Part shown: piece by piece, positions 19,141-27,191 of the stretch
Layout of the letters: each line of letters opens with the position of its first letter
Position numbering within the stretch: position 1 is the first letter of the stretch
From: Sphaerisporangium melleum
Lineage (GTDB): Bacteria; Actinomycetota; Actinomycetes; Streptosporangiales; Streptosporangiaceae
Direction: 5' to 3'
Assembly (NCBI RefSeq): GCF_014646695.1
Contig: NZ_BMNT01000004.1
Location: 197,127 to 261,126, forward strand
Length of the DNA stretch: 64,000 nucleotides
The notes under the pieces: model-generated
What the model was told of the DNA's origin: nothing
The model's database searches: none
The model's input: the letters and a program-made list of their open reading frames with translations, nothing else
Program-made: the position numbers and the translations under genes

Positions 19141-20397
19141 ATGCGGAGCGGGCACCGGCTGGGGCGGCGGTTCGGGTGGCTCTGGGGCGCGTACGGGACC
19201 AGCGCGCTCGGGACGTGGCTGGCCTTCGGCGCGTTCCCGCTGATCGCCGTCCAGGTGTTGCACGCCGGGCCGGCCGAGGTCGCCGCGCTCTCCTGCGCGG
19301 GGGCTCTGGTGGGCGCGGCCGTGGCGGTGCCGCTCGGCCCGTGGGTGGACCTGCGCCGCAAGCGGCCGGTACTGATCGCGATGGACCTGGTGCGGTTCGC
19401 GGCACTGCTGACGATCCCCGTCGCGTTCGCGCTCGGCATGCTCACCTTCCTGCAGCTCCTGCTGGTCTCGGTCGTCGTCGCGACGGCGGACATCACCTTC
19501 CGCGCCGCCTCCGGCGCGTACCTGAAGACGCTGCTGCGGCCTGAGGAGCTGCTGGTGGCCAATGCCCGGTTCGAGTCCACGGCCTGGACCACGACGATCA
19601 TCGGGCCACCGCTCGGCGGCGTGGCGATCGGGCTTCTCGGGCCGGTGGCCACGGTGGTGGCCGACGCGGTCAGCTATCTGCTCTCGGCCCTGGGCATCGG
19701 CGCGATGGGCGGCCACGAGCCGCCGCCCCGGCGCCGGGACGCCACGCGCATGCGGCCCGGGGATCTGCTGGACGGCTGGCGGTACATCGTCGCCGACGCG
19801 ACGCTACGCCGGCTGTTGTACAACACCACGTTGTTCAACGGCCTGGTGATGGCCACCGGACCGCTGATGGCCGTCCTGATGCTCGGCCAACTCGGGTTCG
19901 CACCATGGCAGTACGGCCTCGCCTTCGCCGCGCCCTCGATCGGCGGGCTGCTCGGCTCACGGCTGGCCCGGCCGCTCGTCACCCGGTTCGGGCGGCACCA
20001 GGTCATGGTGGTGGCCGGGGCGCTGCGCGCGCTGTGGCCCGTCGGCCTGGCCTTCCTGGGGCCGGGCACCGGAGGGTTGCTGCTGGTCATCGGCGTCGAG
20101 TTCGGGCTCATCTTCTGCTGCGGCGTCTTCAACCCCGTCTGCGCCACCTACCGCCTCGAACACACCACGACCGACCGGGTCGCCCGCGTCCTGTCCGCCT
20201 GGGCGGTGACGACCAAGGCCTCGACGGCGCTCCTGACGGCCGTCTGGGGCGTGCTGGGCGGCCTGCTAGGCCCGCGTACGGCCATCGGCCTGGCCGGCGT
20301 GCTCCTGCTGGCGACCCCGCTGCTGCTCCCCCGCCGCCCGGCCGCCCCGCTCCCCGAACCGGAACCGGAGCCGGCACGGATAGCAGGCCACGCCTGA
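19141..20397 (+). CDS. MFS transporter
   Basis: The 418-residue protein has about twelve hydrophobic segments. The short basic MFS loop is GPWVDLRRKRPVLIAMD near residue 65. A central cytoplasmic loop, GGHEPPPRRRDATRMRPGDL, lies near residues 198-217, and GVFNPVCATYRLEHT near 325. It resembles the MFS_3/enterobactin-exporter-like group of drug or metabolite exporters. AGGGGG precedes ATG 19141. It is divergent from a LysR gene that probably regulates it. The substrate is unknown. Confidence 0.88.
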   Translation: MRSGHRLGRRFGWLWGAYGTSALGTWLAFGAFPLIAVQVLHAGPAEVAALSCAGALVGAAVAVPLGPWVDLRRKRPVLIAMDLVRFAALLTIPVAFALGMLTFLQLLLVSVVVATADITFRAASGAYLKTLLRPEELLVANARFESTAWTTTIIGPPLGGVAIGLLGPVATVVADAVSYLLSALGIGAMGGHEPPPRRRDATRMRPGDLLDGWRYIVADATLRRLLYNTTLFNGLVMATGPLMAVLMLGQLGFAPWQYGLAFAAPSIGGLLGSRLARPLVTRFGRHQVMVVAGALRALWPVGLAFLGPGTGGLLLVIGVEFGLIFCCGVFNPVCATYRLEHTTTDRVARVLSAWAVTTKASTALLTAVWGVLGGLLGPRTAIGLAGVLLLATPLLLPRRPAAPLPEPEPEPARIAGHA

Positions 20398-20645
20398 CGG
20401 CACGCCAAGACCGGGCCTCGTTCTAAGGCATGCCAGAGCCGGCCCCGCCTGACGCCATGCAAGGCCGGGCCGCGCGTGACGGAGTGTCCCGCCGGGCGGC
20501 GTCTGACCGCGTGCGGAGGCCGGCCCCGCGCCTGACGGCATGCCCGAGCCGGTCCGGTCCAGCGGTATGCCGGGACCGGGCCGCGAGTGACGGCGTGCCG
20601 ATCGCCGGGCGGTGCCTGACCGCGTGCCGATGCTGGGCGGGCGCG
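20395..20645. repeat. degenerate 26-29 bp tandem repeat (nine units)
   Basis: Units starting with TGACGG, TGACCG or TAAGGC occur at about 20395, 20424, 20450, 20477, 20504, 20533, 20559, 20588 and 20617. The common form is TGACGGCATGCC, then CCGGGCC and CGCG. Spacing is 26-29 bp. The block starts at the MFS stop codon and lies in non-coding DNA. The copies are contiguous and diverged, without unique spacers, so it is not a CRISPR array. It may be a decayed minisatellite or a series of small hairpins. Confidence 0.7.
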
Positions 20646-20721
20646 CCCAGGTCAGGCCCGTGTCCGGCTGGAGCCGCTCAAGGCGGGCAGAACCCGCCGA
20701 GCAGGATGGATGACCGCAAGC

Positions 20722-20751
20722 TTGACAGGGCTTGGCCGGACGGCCTGTAAT
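20722..20751 (+). promoter_or_regulatory. strong promoter-like element
   Basis: TTGACA (20722-20727), an 18-base spacer and TGTAAT (20746-20751) give a perfect -35 and a 5-of-6 match at -10. This is unusually good for DNA of this composition. The nearest plus-strand gene starts 466 bases downstream, so it may drive a long leader or an independent RNA. Confidence 0.5.
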
Positions 20752-20760
20752 GCTCCCTGT

Positions 20761-20864
20761 GTCGTGGCGAGGCCGTCCTGGCGGGCGGTGGGCGCGCGAC
20801 ACCCGACCGATTGGGGATGATGTTGTGAGTGCACACTCCACAGGCCTCGCCTGACCATCACGAC
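20761..20864 (+). ncRNA. possible structured RNA downstream of the 20722 promoter
   Basis: GTCGTG (20761-20766) can pair with CACGAC (20859-20864). GGCGAGGCC (20766-20774) can pair over 9 bp with GGCCTCGCC (20843-20851). GAGTG-CA-CACTC (20827-20838) forms a further palindrome inside. A nine-codon ORF starting at GTG 20825 (MSAHSTGLA) lies within the loop. Together with the promoter this suggests a small RNA or leader. The call rests on pairing read by eye, and I recognise no known RNA family. Confidence 0.3.
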
Positions 20865-21217
20865 CGTCCCGCGCGTCGCCCCGGTCTCCGCCTGGGCCGA
20901 ACACCGTCCTCGTCCCTGAGCTGATCTTCGCCCTGGCCGAACGGTGTCCGGTTCGCACTCGTCCTCACCGGCACCTCGGCATCGCCGCCTCGTGCCGTAC
21001 ACCGGACGGGGATGGCCGGGCTCGCGCGGCGCTGCCACGGTCACCAGCGGATCCCATCGAGCACGGTGTACCCGTCCATGCCCCAGCGCCGCCGCATGCG
21101 GGCGCCGTGGCCCCCGTCACCCCGCGGTCAGCCGACGACCCGGCCGCGGCGTGCCCCCATGCCCTTGATCCATAGCGCGCAAGACGCCGCAGCCAGCAGC
21201 CAGGAGCCGCACCGAGC

Positions 21218-22129
21218 ATGCCAGAGAACTTCAACCAGCAGATCATCGACGAGTTCCGCGCCAACCACGGGAAGGTGGGCGGCCCGTTCCAGGACGGGCG
21301 CCTCATCCTGCTCACCACCACCGGGGCCAGGACCGGCGCCCGGCACACCACCCCCGTCGCCTACCTGCCGGACGGCGAACGCATCCTGATCATCGCCTCC
21401 GCAGGTGGTGCGCCGTCCCACCCCGACTGGTACCACAACCTGCTCGCCCACCCCCGGGTGACCGTGGAGAACGGGAGCTTCACCTACCAGGCGGACGCGA
21501 CCGTCCTGCGGGGCGAGGAACGCGACCGCGTCTTCGCCCGCGCGGCGGAGGCGAACCCGGGCTGGGCGGACTACCAGGAAAAATCGGCCCGGGTCCTCCC
21601 GGTCATCGCCCTCCACCAGGTGGGCCCCCCGTCGGCGCAGGGCGGACCGGCGGGCTTCCTCACGGCGGTGCACGGCGCCTTCCGGCGCGAGCTGGAACTG
21701 ATCCGCAAGGAGGTCGCCGCCTCCGGCTCCAGCCTGGGCGCGCAGCTACGGATCAACTGCCTGACCCTGTGCCAGGGCCTGCACTACCACCACACGATGG
21801 AGGACGCCAACCTGTTCCCCACGCTGGGCGAACGCCACCCCGAGCTGGCCCCGGTGCTGGCCCGGCTGGACGAGCAGCACCGGACGATCAAGCTCCTGCT
21901 GGACGAGTTGCAGGCGCTGATCTCCGGCGGCACGGCAAGCCCGCACCAGGAATCCACCTCCGGCTCCGAGCCCACGCCCGGTCCGGCGTCCGACCGGCTC
22001 CAGCGCCAGCCGCAGCCGGGCCCTGACCCGGCGTTCGTGCTCGCCGAGGTCGAACGGCTGACCGTCGAACTCGAGGCCCACCTGGACTACGAAGAGGAGC
22101 ACATCCTCCCCGCCCTGAACCCCGTGTAG
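21218..22129 (+). CDS. F420-dependent nitroreductase (DDN family) fused to a hemerythrin HHE domain
   Basis: The 303-residue protein joins two families. Residues about 1-135 are a deazaflavin (F420)-dependent nitroreductase-like split barrel, with LILLTTTGARTGARHTTPVAYLPDG and SHPDWYHNLLAHPRVTVE. Residues about 148-300 are a hemerythrin-like four-helix bundle with iron ligands in GLHYHHTMEDANLFPTL, LDEQHRTIK and YEEEHILPAL. A Pro/Gln-rich insert near residues 235-270 interrupts the bundle. ATG 21218 is the natural family start. It stands alone between the repeat-bearing gap and the Lrp gene. I infer a redox or oxygen/NO-responsive role, but the reaction is unproven. Confidence 0.85.
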   Translation: MPENFNQQIIDEFRANHGKVGGPFQDGRLILLTTTGARTGARHTTPVAYLPDGERILIIASAGGAPSHPDWYHNLLAHPRVTVENGSFTYQADATVLRGEERDRVFARAAEANPGWADYQEKSARVLPVIALHQVGPPSAQGGPAGFLTAVHGAFRRELELIRKEVAASGSSLGAQLRINCLTLCQGLHYHHTMEDANLFPTLGERHPELAPVLARLDEQHRTIKLLLDELQALISGGTASPHQESTSGSEPTPGPASDRLQRQPQPGPDPAFVLAEVERLTVELEAHLDYEEEHILPALNPV

Positions 22130-22412
22130 GCCGGTCCACGTGCCGGGCCGCCTGTTCGTCCAGGCCCTCCGAGCCGGGCGAACAGGCGGCCGTGCGGGAC
22201 CGGAGTCACCGCCGGGGGAGGAGGCCACGCGGCGGGGCCCGGCCGGACTCGTGCCAGGCGGTCGGGGTCAGCAGGGTCCGCAGGCTTCGCGAGACGGACC
22301 TCGCGCGGTGGCCACGTACGTTCACCGGGAGCGGCTCCTCGCTCCGGCCATGTGCTTGATGTGATCGGAGCCGGGGCGGCGGGGCGTGGTACGGCGTTCG
22401 TGGGCGATACAA

Positions 22413-22865
22413 CTAGGCGCCGGGCGTCCGCGGGCCTCGGTACGGGAGGGTCTGGCTGTAGACGATGTTCGTCGTGGTGCTGCCGAAGCCGGCCAACTCG
22501 TCGACGACCTTCTCCAGGTGGACCATGGAGGTGGCCGCGACCTTCAGCGTGTAGCAGTCCTCGCCGGTGGTGCGCAGGCACTCCAGGATCTCCGGCCGTT
22601 CCGCCAGCAACCGGTGCAGTGGCTCGTGCCGGCTGCCGGGGTATTTCAGGCGCACCACGGCCAGCACGGCGAGGCCGACCTTCGGCAGGTCGATGTCGGC
22701 CCGGTATCCGGTGATGACGCCCTCGGCCTCCAGCCGCCGCACCCGCTCGGTCACGGCCGAGGAGCTCAGACTCACCCGGCGCCCCAACTCGGTGAGCGGC
22801 ACGCGGCCGTCGCGCTGGAGCTCGGCCAGGATGGACCAGTCGGTCGCATCGAGATTCACGGCCAT
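22413..22865 (-). CDS. Lrp/AsnC-family transcriptional regulator
   Basis: The 150-residue protein has an AsnC-type helix-turn-helix at residues 5-60 (LDATDWSILAELQRDGRVPL, then VSLSSSAVTERVRRLEAEGV). An effector-binding RAM domain follows (ILECLRTTGEDCYTLKVAATS). ATG 22865 (MAVNLDATDW) was chosen over an upstream in-frame ATG because family homology begins there. It is divergent from the F420-type oxidoreductase gene 93 bases away, with a GAATAT palindrome between, so it probably regulates that pair and itself. Confidence 0.92.
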   Translation of the reverse strand: MAVNLDATDWSILAELQRDGRVPLTELGRRVSLSSSAVTERVRRLEAEGVITGYRADIDLPKVGLAVLAVVRLKYPGSRHEPLHRLLAERPEILECLRTTGEDCYTLKVAATSMVHLEKVVDELAGFGSTTTNIVYSQTLPYRGPRTPGA

Positions 22866-22870
22866 TCGCC

Positions 22871-22890
22871 GAATATACCGGCACATATTC
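22871..22890. promoter_or_regulatory. candidate Lrp operator
   Basis: GAATAT-ACCGGCAC-ATATTC is an AT-rich inverted repeat 6 bases upstream of the Lrp start and about 70 bases upstream of the divergent gene. AT-rich arms of this kind are usual for Lrp/AsnC sites. Confidence 0.5.
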
Positions 22891-22946
22891 CGGCCGAGGG
22901 CCGCCGATACCGGGAACAATCCCTTCTCGTGATCATGGCCGCTGGC

Positions 22947-22952
22947 TAGCCT
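22947..22952 (+). promoter_or_regulatory. -10 element of a probably leaderless gene
   Basis: TAGCCT ends 6 bases before the GTG at 22959, so transcription should begin at or next to the start codon. No Shine-Dalgarno sequence is present. Leaderless genes with a TANNNT box at this distance are common in actinobacteria. Confidence 0.5.
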
Positions 22953-22958
22953 TTACCT

Positions 22959-23819
22959 GTGCGAATAGGCGTGAACGTCCCCAATTTCGGACCCGGCACC
23001 AACCCCGGAAAGCTACGGCAGTGGGCGCAGACGGTGGAAGGACTCGGCTTCGACCTGCTCATGGTCTCCGACCACCTCGTGGTGACGCCGGACGTCGCCG
23101 AGCAGTACCCGCCGCCGTTCTACGAGCCGTTCACCACGCTGGCGTGGCTGGCCGGCATCACCCACCGGATCCGGCTGGGGACGACCGTGCTGCTGCTCCC
23201 CTACCGTCATCCCCTGCTGACCGCCCGCATGGCCGCCAACCTCAACCAGCTCAGCGGCGGCCGGCTCGTCCTCGGGGTGGGCGTCGGCTGGGCCCGGCAG
23301 GAGTTCGAGGCCCTCGGGGTGCCCTACGAGCGGCGCGGCGCGCTGACCGACGAGCACCTGCGCGCCATCCGCGCCGCCTGGGAGAACGAGAAGGACTACC
23401 AGGCGGCGGGCATCCCCATCTGGGTGGGCGGTAACAGCGACGCCGGCATGCGCCGGGCCGTCCGCTTCGGCGAGCCCTGGCATCCGCTGCGCTTCACCAT
23501 GCCCTGGCTGCACGGAGCGCTGGAGCGCATCGCGGACTTCGCCCGCGAGCAGCGACGTGCCGTGCCCGGCCTGGTGCCGCGCATCGCCCTGCGGCTCACC
23601 GACACGCCCGTCACCGGCCCCGACCGCCTCGCCGGCGTCGGGACGGCCGACCAGATCGACGAGGACCTGCGCGAACTGCGCGAACTGGGCGCCAGCACCG
23701 TCGTCCTGGACCCGTTCGACGGTGACCCGGACGAGACCCTGCGCCCCGAGCCGGCCTGGCGGGCCCTCGCGACCGTGGCGAGCCGGTGGACCACGACCGA
23801 ACAGACCGTGGAGGACTGA
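22959..23819 (+). CDS. LLM-class F420-dependent oxidoreductase
   Basis: The 286-residue protein is a luciferase-like TIM-barrel enzyme of the family that uses F420 or flavin. It opens MRIGVNVPNFGPGTNPGKL. It contains GFDLLMVSDHLVVTP near residue 32, IRLGTTVLLLPYRHPLLTARM near 72, LSGGRLVLGVGVGWARQEFEA near 96 and IPIWVGGNSDAGMRRAVRFG near 150. GTG 22959 is probably leaderless. The deaminase start follows 2 bases after the stop, so the two form an operon, probably under the divergent Lrp regulator. The substrate is unknown. Confidence 0.9.
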   Translation: MRIGVNVPNFGPGTNPGKLRQWAQTVEGLGFDLLMVSDHLVVTPDVAEQYPPPFYEPFTTLAWLAGITHRIRLGTTVLLLPYRHPLLTARMAANLNQLSGGRLVLGVGVGWARQEFEALGVPYERRGALTDEHLRAIRAAWENEKDYQAAGIPIWVGGNSDAGMRRAVRFGEPWHPLRFTMPWLHGALERIADFAREQRRAVPGLVPRIALRLTDTPVTGPDRLAGVGTADQIDEDLRELRELGASTVVLDPFDGDPDETLRPEPAWRALATVASRWTTTEQTVED

Positions 23820-23821
23820 CC

Positions 23822-24250
23822 ATGACACACCAGGACGAAGAGCTGCTGCGCCGGGCCATCGAGCTGGCCGCCAGGGCGCGGGCCGGCGGCAACCCGCCGT
23901 TCGGATCGCTGCTGGCCGGGCCGGACGGCGCCATCCTGGCCGAGGAGCACAACACTTCCATCACCGACCGGGACATCACCGCCCACCCGGAGTTGAAGCT
24001 CGCCCGCTGGGCCGCCCGCGAGCTCGACCCGGCCACCGCGGCGGCCACCACGATGTACACCAGCTGCCAGCCCTGCGGCATGTGCGCCGGCGCGATCGCC
24101 CGTTCGGGCCTGGGCCGGGTCGTCTACGCCCTGTCCGGCGAGCAGCTCGACACGCTCAAGCCGCCCGGCAGCGCCTTCACCGACGCCCCCGCCGAAGGCC
24201 CCGCCCTCTTCGACGAGGCCCGCGTCCCCGTGGAGGGGTACTACCTCTGA
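23822..24250 (+). CDS. nucleoside/nucleobase deaminase (CMP/dCMP deaminase superfamily)
   Basis: The 142-residue zinc enzyme has the second zinc motif TSCQPCGMCAGAIA (PCxxC) near residue 78. The first motif reads AHPELKLARWA, with Pro where most relatives have Ala (HAE to HPE); the zinc ligand His and the catalytic Glu are both kept. GNPPFGSLLAGPDG near residue 24 is typical of guanine/tRNA-adenosine deaminase relatives. It is the second gene of the operon with the LLM oxidoreductase. Pairing with an oxidoreductase suggests purine or pteridine-like catabolism, but this is inference. Confidence 0.88.
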   Translation: MTHQDEELLRRAIELAARARAGGNPPFGSLLAGPDGAILAEEHNTSITDRDITAHPELKLARWAARELDPATAAATTMYTSCQPCGMCAGAIARSGLGRVVYALSGEQLDTLKPPGSAFTDAPAEGPALFDEARVPVEGYYL

Positions 24251-24395
24251 CACCGACGCTCACAGCGGCCGGGAACCGGCCAGACGCTCCATCAGCCGCG
24301 GGTCGGCCGGCGAGCGATCACCCGCCGGCCGGGCGGCCCCGCCGCTTCCGTCGCGCGAGGTTCATGCCGGCCGAGCGTTCCGCCCGGCCGACCCC

Positions 24396-25247
24396 TCACC
24401 CATCGGCCGGGCGGCCGGCCTCCTCCGTCACCTCACGCGACATGTAAAGGCGGGTGCCCTCAGGCCGGAAGCCGACGCGTTCGTAGACGCGGCGCGATCC
24501 GTCGCCGGAGTACTCCAGCCACACCGACCGCGCCCCGCGGGCGAACATGGTCTCGGCCAGCGTGGCGGTGACCGCGGCCGCGATGCCCCGGCCGCGGAAG
24601 GCGGGGCGGGTCCCCACCCCCGCCAGCTCGGCGGTCCCCTCGGCCGGCGTGGAGCACATGGCCGCGCCGGCGCAGCCGCCCTCGGCCGCCCGGACGAACC
24701 GCACCGCCCCACCGTCGTCCTCGGTACGACGCAGCCGGGCCGCCCCCTCCGGAGAGGACGCGAACATCCCGCCGAACGCCTCGGCCAACGCCGCGTCGAT
24801 CGCCTCGTAGTCCGCGTCCGTGGCGGGACTCTCCACGCGGAACCCTCCGTAGTGCGCGCCGGTCGACGTGGCCACGGATGCGGACGCGGAAGGGGATGCG
24901 AGCGCGAGCTCACCGGATGTCGGCGGCATCGTCAGCGTGGCCGGGGTGCAGACCAGGTACTCGTGGACCGCCTCCACGGTGAACCCCGCCTCGCGCAGCG
25001 CGGCCTCCACGGCCGGCGCGGCGTCCGGCGCGAATTCGAGACGCGCCTTGAGACCGCGCTCGCGGAACGCCCCGACAAGCGCGGCGACGTCCCGCCCCGT
25101 TGGGCGGGCGCCGGGGAGCGGCGTGGCGTAGTTGATGTACGGGCTGGTGGTGTCGGGGTCGAACCCCGCGACGAACCCGCCGATCTCGACAGCGGCGGGG
25201 CGGCGGCGGAGGTTGGCGACGGCGAAGCTCTGGACGTCGGTGCCCAT
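24396..25247 (-). CDS. GNAT family N-acetyltransferase
   Basis: The 283-residue protein has the acetyl-CoA-binding motif VGTRPAFRGRGIAAAVTATLA near residues 208-228, then SVWLEYSGDGSRRVYERVGF. The first 130 residues are a separate GNAT-like domain without the RGRG motif, so this is a tandem GNAT with one active site. ATG 25247 is the only sensible start. It is monocistronic on the minus strand. The substrate is unknown. Confidence 0.85.
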   Translation of the reverse strand: MGTDVQSFAVANLRRRPAAVEIGGFVAGFDPDTTSPYINYATPLPGARPTGRDVAALVGAFRERGLKARLEFAPDAAPAVEAALREAGFTVEAVHEYLVCTPATLTMPPTSGELALASPSASASVATSTGAHYGGFRVESPATDADYEAIDAALAEAFGGMFASSPEGAARLRRTEDDGGAVRFVRAAEGGCAGAAMCSTPAEGTAELAGVGTRPAFRGRGIAAAVTATLAETMFARGARSVWLEYSGDGSRRVYERVGFRPEGTRLYMSREVTEEAGRPADG

Positions 25248-25773
25248 GATGGTGGTGACCTCACGTTTTGCATGGTCGGTCGCGGCCGGCCGTATGCGCG
25301 AAGGCGCACGGTGGAACCGCGCGGACTGTTCCCGGGCTCGGCGTCATCGCCGAGCCGGGCTCATCTCCGGGCAGGGAGATGGACGCGGTGCGTCAGGCAC
25401 CGCACGTGGGGCCGCCGTGTGGAGACGGAGCACTGGGTGACGCCGGAAGCCGGTGGGCTTCGGCCGGCGGACCTGTCAGTGCCGACGGCGGCCGCTGCGG
25501 GACGCCGAGACCATGGACTTCATTCCTTCGCCGTGTAGGTGCGCGCGTGGTGCGACGCGGCTCAGACTCTCCCACCGAACGCTCGGGCCACGCAACAGGA
25601 TTACCGGCGTCAGGGACGGGACCTCACGCTCGGGGCCGCGCGAACGCAGTGACCTGCTCGGGCACCCCTCATGCACGGCCGGCGATGAGACGCCGTGTGC
25701 AGGACACCCCGATGGGGACGATCGGTGCGTACCTTGCGACGGGCCGGAGCGGCCGTGCGCCTGTGGTCTCCGA
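25248..25773. other. intergenic region with two adjacent hairpins
   Basis: These 526 bases hold no recognisable gene. They contain the promoter of the GNAT gene and two hairpins at 25331-25381. The rest shows nothing distinctive. Confidence 0.4.
25331..25381. terminator. tandem hairpins, candidate terminator
   Basis: GCTCGGCG-TCAT-CGCCGAGC extended by CCCGG/CCGGG (25331-25359) is followed directly by CATCTCC-GGGCAG-GGAGATG (25362-25381). Both stems are strong. They lie about 390 bases downstream of the SDR operon's last stop and upstream of the GNAT gene, so they may protect the GNAT gene from read-through. Confidence 0.45.
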
Positions 25774-26076
25774 TCACCTCGTGTGGTGCACCACCGGGAT
25801 GATCCGGAAGTCCACGGTGCCGTGGTCGATGGTCGCGTGGACCGGCGAGTCGCCCATCTCGGTCATGATCCCGCTCGCGCTCGCCCGCGCGTCGGCTTCG
25901 CCGTCCCAGGCGACGATGTCCATGATCGTGCCATCGTCGTCCTCGGTGATCCGCCGCCAGCGGAAGCCGGGCCGGCGCTTCAGGTACTCCTCGATGTCCT
26001 TGTTGGCCGCGACGAAGTCGGCACCGGTGAGTCCGGCGACGAGCTTGAACGTCGTGACCTCGAGCACCTCTGTCAT
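25774..26076 (-). CDS. small dimeric alpha/beta-barrel (ABM-like) protein
   Basis: The 100-residue protein (MTEVLEVTTFKLVAGLTG) has the beta-alpha-beta pattern and the RRPGFRWRRITEDDDG turn seen in ferredoxin-like dimeric barrel proteins such as antibiotic-biosynthesis monooxygenases. It lies 16 bases downstream of the SDR gene on the same strand, so they are an operon. It could bind the substrate or product of the dehydrogenase. No catalytic residues can be assigned. Confidence 0.7.
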   Translation of the reverse strand: MTEVLEVTTFKLVAGLTGADFVAANKDIEEYLKRRPGFRWRRITEDDDGTIMDIVAWDGEADARASASGIMTEMGDSPVHATIDHGTVDFRIIPVVHHTR

Positions 26077-26092
26077 GTCGGTTCCTTTCGGA

Positions 26093-26842
26093 TCAGCGCT
26101 GGGCGGTGGGCCGGACGACGATCTCGCTGACGTCGACCTCGTCCTGCTGGGCGATCGCGTAGGAGATGGCCGCGGCGATGGCGGAGGCCGGGATGCCGAG
26201 CTGCTGAGCGGCCGCGTGCGCGGCAGCGCGCATCTCCTCGTCGGCGCCGTGCTGGGTGAGCTCGGACTCGGTGAAGCCGGGGCTCACGGTGGTCACGCGG
26301 ACGTCGCCGACCTCCTGCCGCAACGACTCCGCGAGCGCCCGGACGGCGAACTTGGTGGCGCAGTAGACGGCGGCCGTCGGCTCGGCGCGCACGCCGGCCG
26401 TGGAGGAGATGTTGACGATGTGACCGGCACCCTGGGCACGCATGATCGGCAGGACGGCCGCGATGCCGTGCAGCGTGCCGCGCAGGTTCACGTCGATCAT
26501 CTGGTTCCACTCGTCGACGAGCGTCTTCTCCATCAGCGAGAGCAGCATGACACCCGCGTTGTTGACCATGACGTCGATGCGGTCGTGCCGCTGGTGGGCG
26601 GCCTCGACGAAGGCGCGCACGCTCTCCAGGCTCGTCACGTCGAGCTCCTGGTGGTCGGCGCTGCCGCCCGCGGCGTGGATCTCGTCGGCGAGCGTCTTGA
26701 GGCGGTCGACGCGACGCGCGCCGAGCACCACGTGGTGGCCGTCCGCGGCCAGACGGCGGGCGGTGGCCGCACCGATGCCGCTGCTCGCGCCGGTGATGAG
26801 AACGATCTTGCCGCTGGACGCGGGCACGGTCGTACTGCTCAT
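26093..26842 (-). CDS. short-chain dehydrogenase/reductase
   Basis: The 249-residue classical SDR has the NAD(P)-binding motif TGASSGIG at residues 17-24 and VNNAGVM near 93. The catalytic Ser is in NISSTAGV near 145 and the YxxxK motif is AVYCATK near 160. An Arg after the second strand (GARRVDR) favours NADP. It is first in a two-gene operon with the ABM-like protein. The XRE gene upstream (27192-28055) on the same strand may regulate it. The substrate is unknown. Confidence 0.92.
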   Translation of the reverse strand: MSSTTVPASSGKIVLITGASSGIGAATARRLAADGHHVVLGARRVDRLKTLADEIHAAGGSADHQELDVTSLESVRAFVEAAHQRHDRIDVMVNNAGVMLLSLMEKTLVDEWNQMIDVNLRGTLHGIAAVLPIMRAQGAGHIVNISSTAGVRAEPTAAVYCATKFAVRALAESLRQEVGDVRVTTVSPGFTESELTQHGADEEMRAAAHAAAQQLGIPASAIAAAISYAIAQQDEVDVSEIVVRPTAQR

Positions 26843-27191
26843 GAGAATCGACTCCTGGAAGGCGTGGATGTGGGCGGCGGAACACCGCGGAGTCCAGCCT
26901 GCATCGCCGGCACGAGATGGAGAAGGGCGGCTCTTCCTGGGTGCGCCACACCTAGGAAGACGCGACGGCGAAGATCCGTCCTTCCGCCCGCCGTCGGGCG
27001 GCGTGCAGGATCAGCACAGAGCACAACCGCGCTTCCTAACACGCGGCAGGTGTGCCGGACGCACGGGAGACCTTCCGGTTTCACCAGTGGCGTTCCGGTT
27101 TCCCGGAGGTGCCGCGGACTCACGAGAGGTGGCGATCATGGACGTGCCCTGCCCTTCAGGGCGTACGGCGCCTCGTCCCGTGCGTCAAGTC
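26843..27191. other. intergenic region between SDR and XRE genes
   Basis: These 349 bases contain no gene. A hairpin CCGCCCG-CCGT-CGGGCGG at 26984-27001 may end the XRE transcript. The SDR promoter should lie within about 100 bases of 26842. TTCCGGTTTC occurs twice, about 21 bases apart, near 27072 and 27093. Confidence 0.4.
26984..27001 (-). terminator. hairpin downstream of the XRE gene
   Basis: This 7-bp GC stem with loop CCGT lies about 190 bases past the XRE stop and upstream of the SDR gene. It has no U-tract. Confidence 0.35.

Larger units (their letters stand above)
20398..21217. other. long non-coding gap: repeat array, promoter-like element, structured segment
   Basis: No protein gene was recognised in these 820 bases. 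From left to right it holds the tandem repeat to 20645, a strong promoter-like element at 20722-20751, and a segment rich in long-range complementarity at 20761-20864. About 350 bases without visible structure follow, up to the nitroreductase-hemerythrin gene. Confidence 0.5.

Noticed and set aside
20395-20645. CRISPR array
   Set aside because: The units are contiguous and diverged, there are no unique spacers of constant length, and no cas genes are present.
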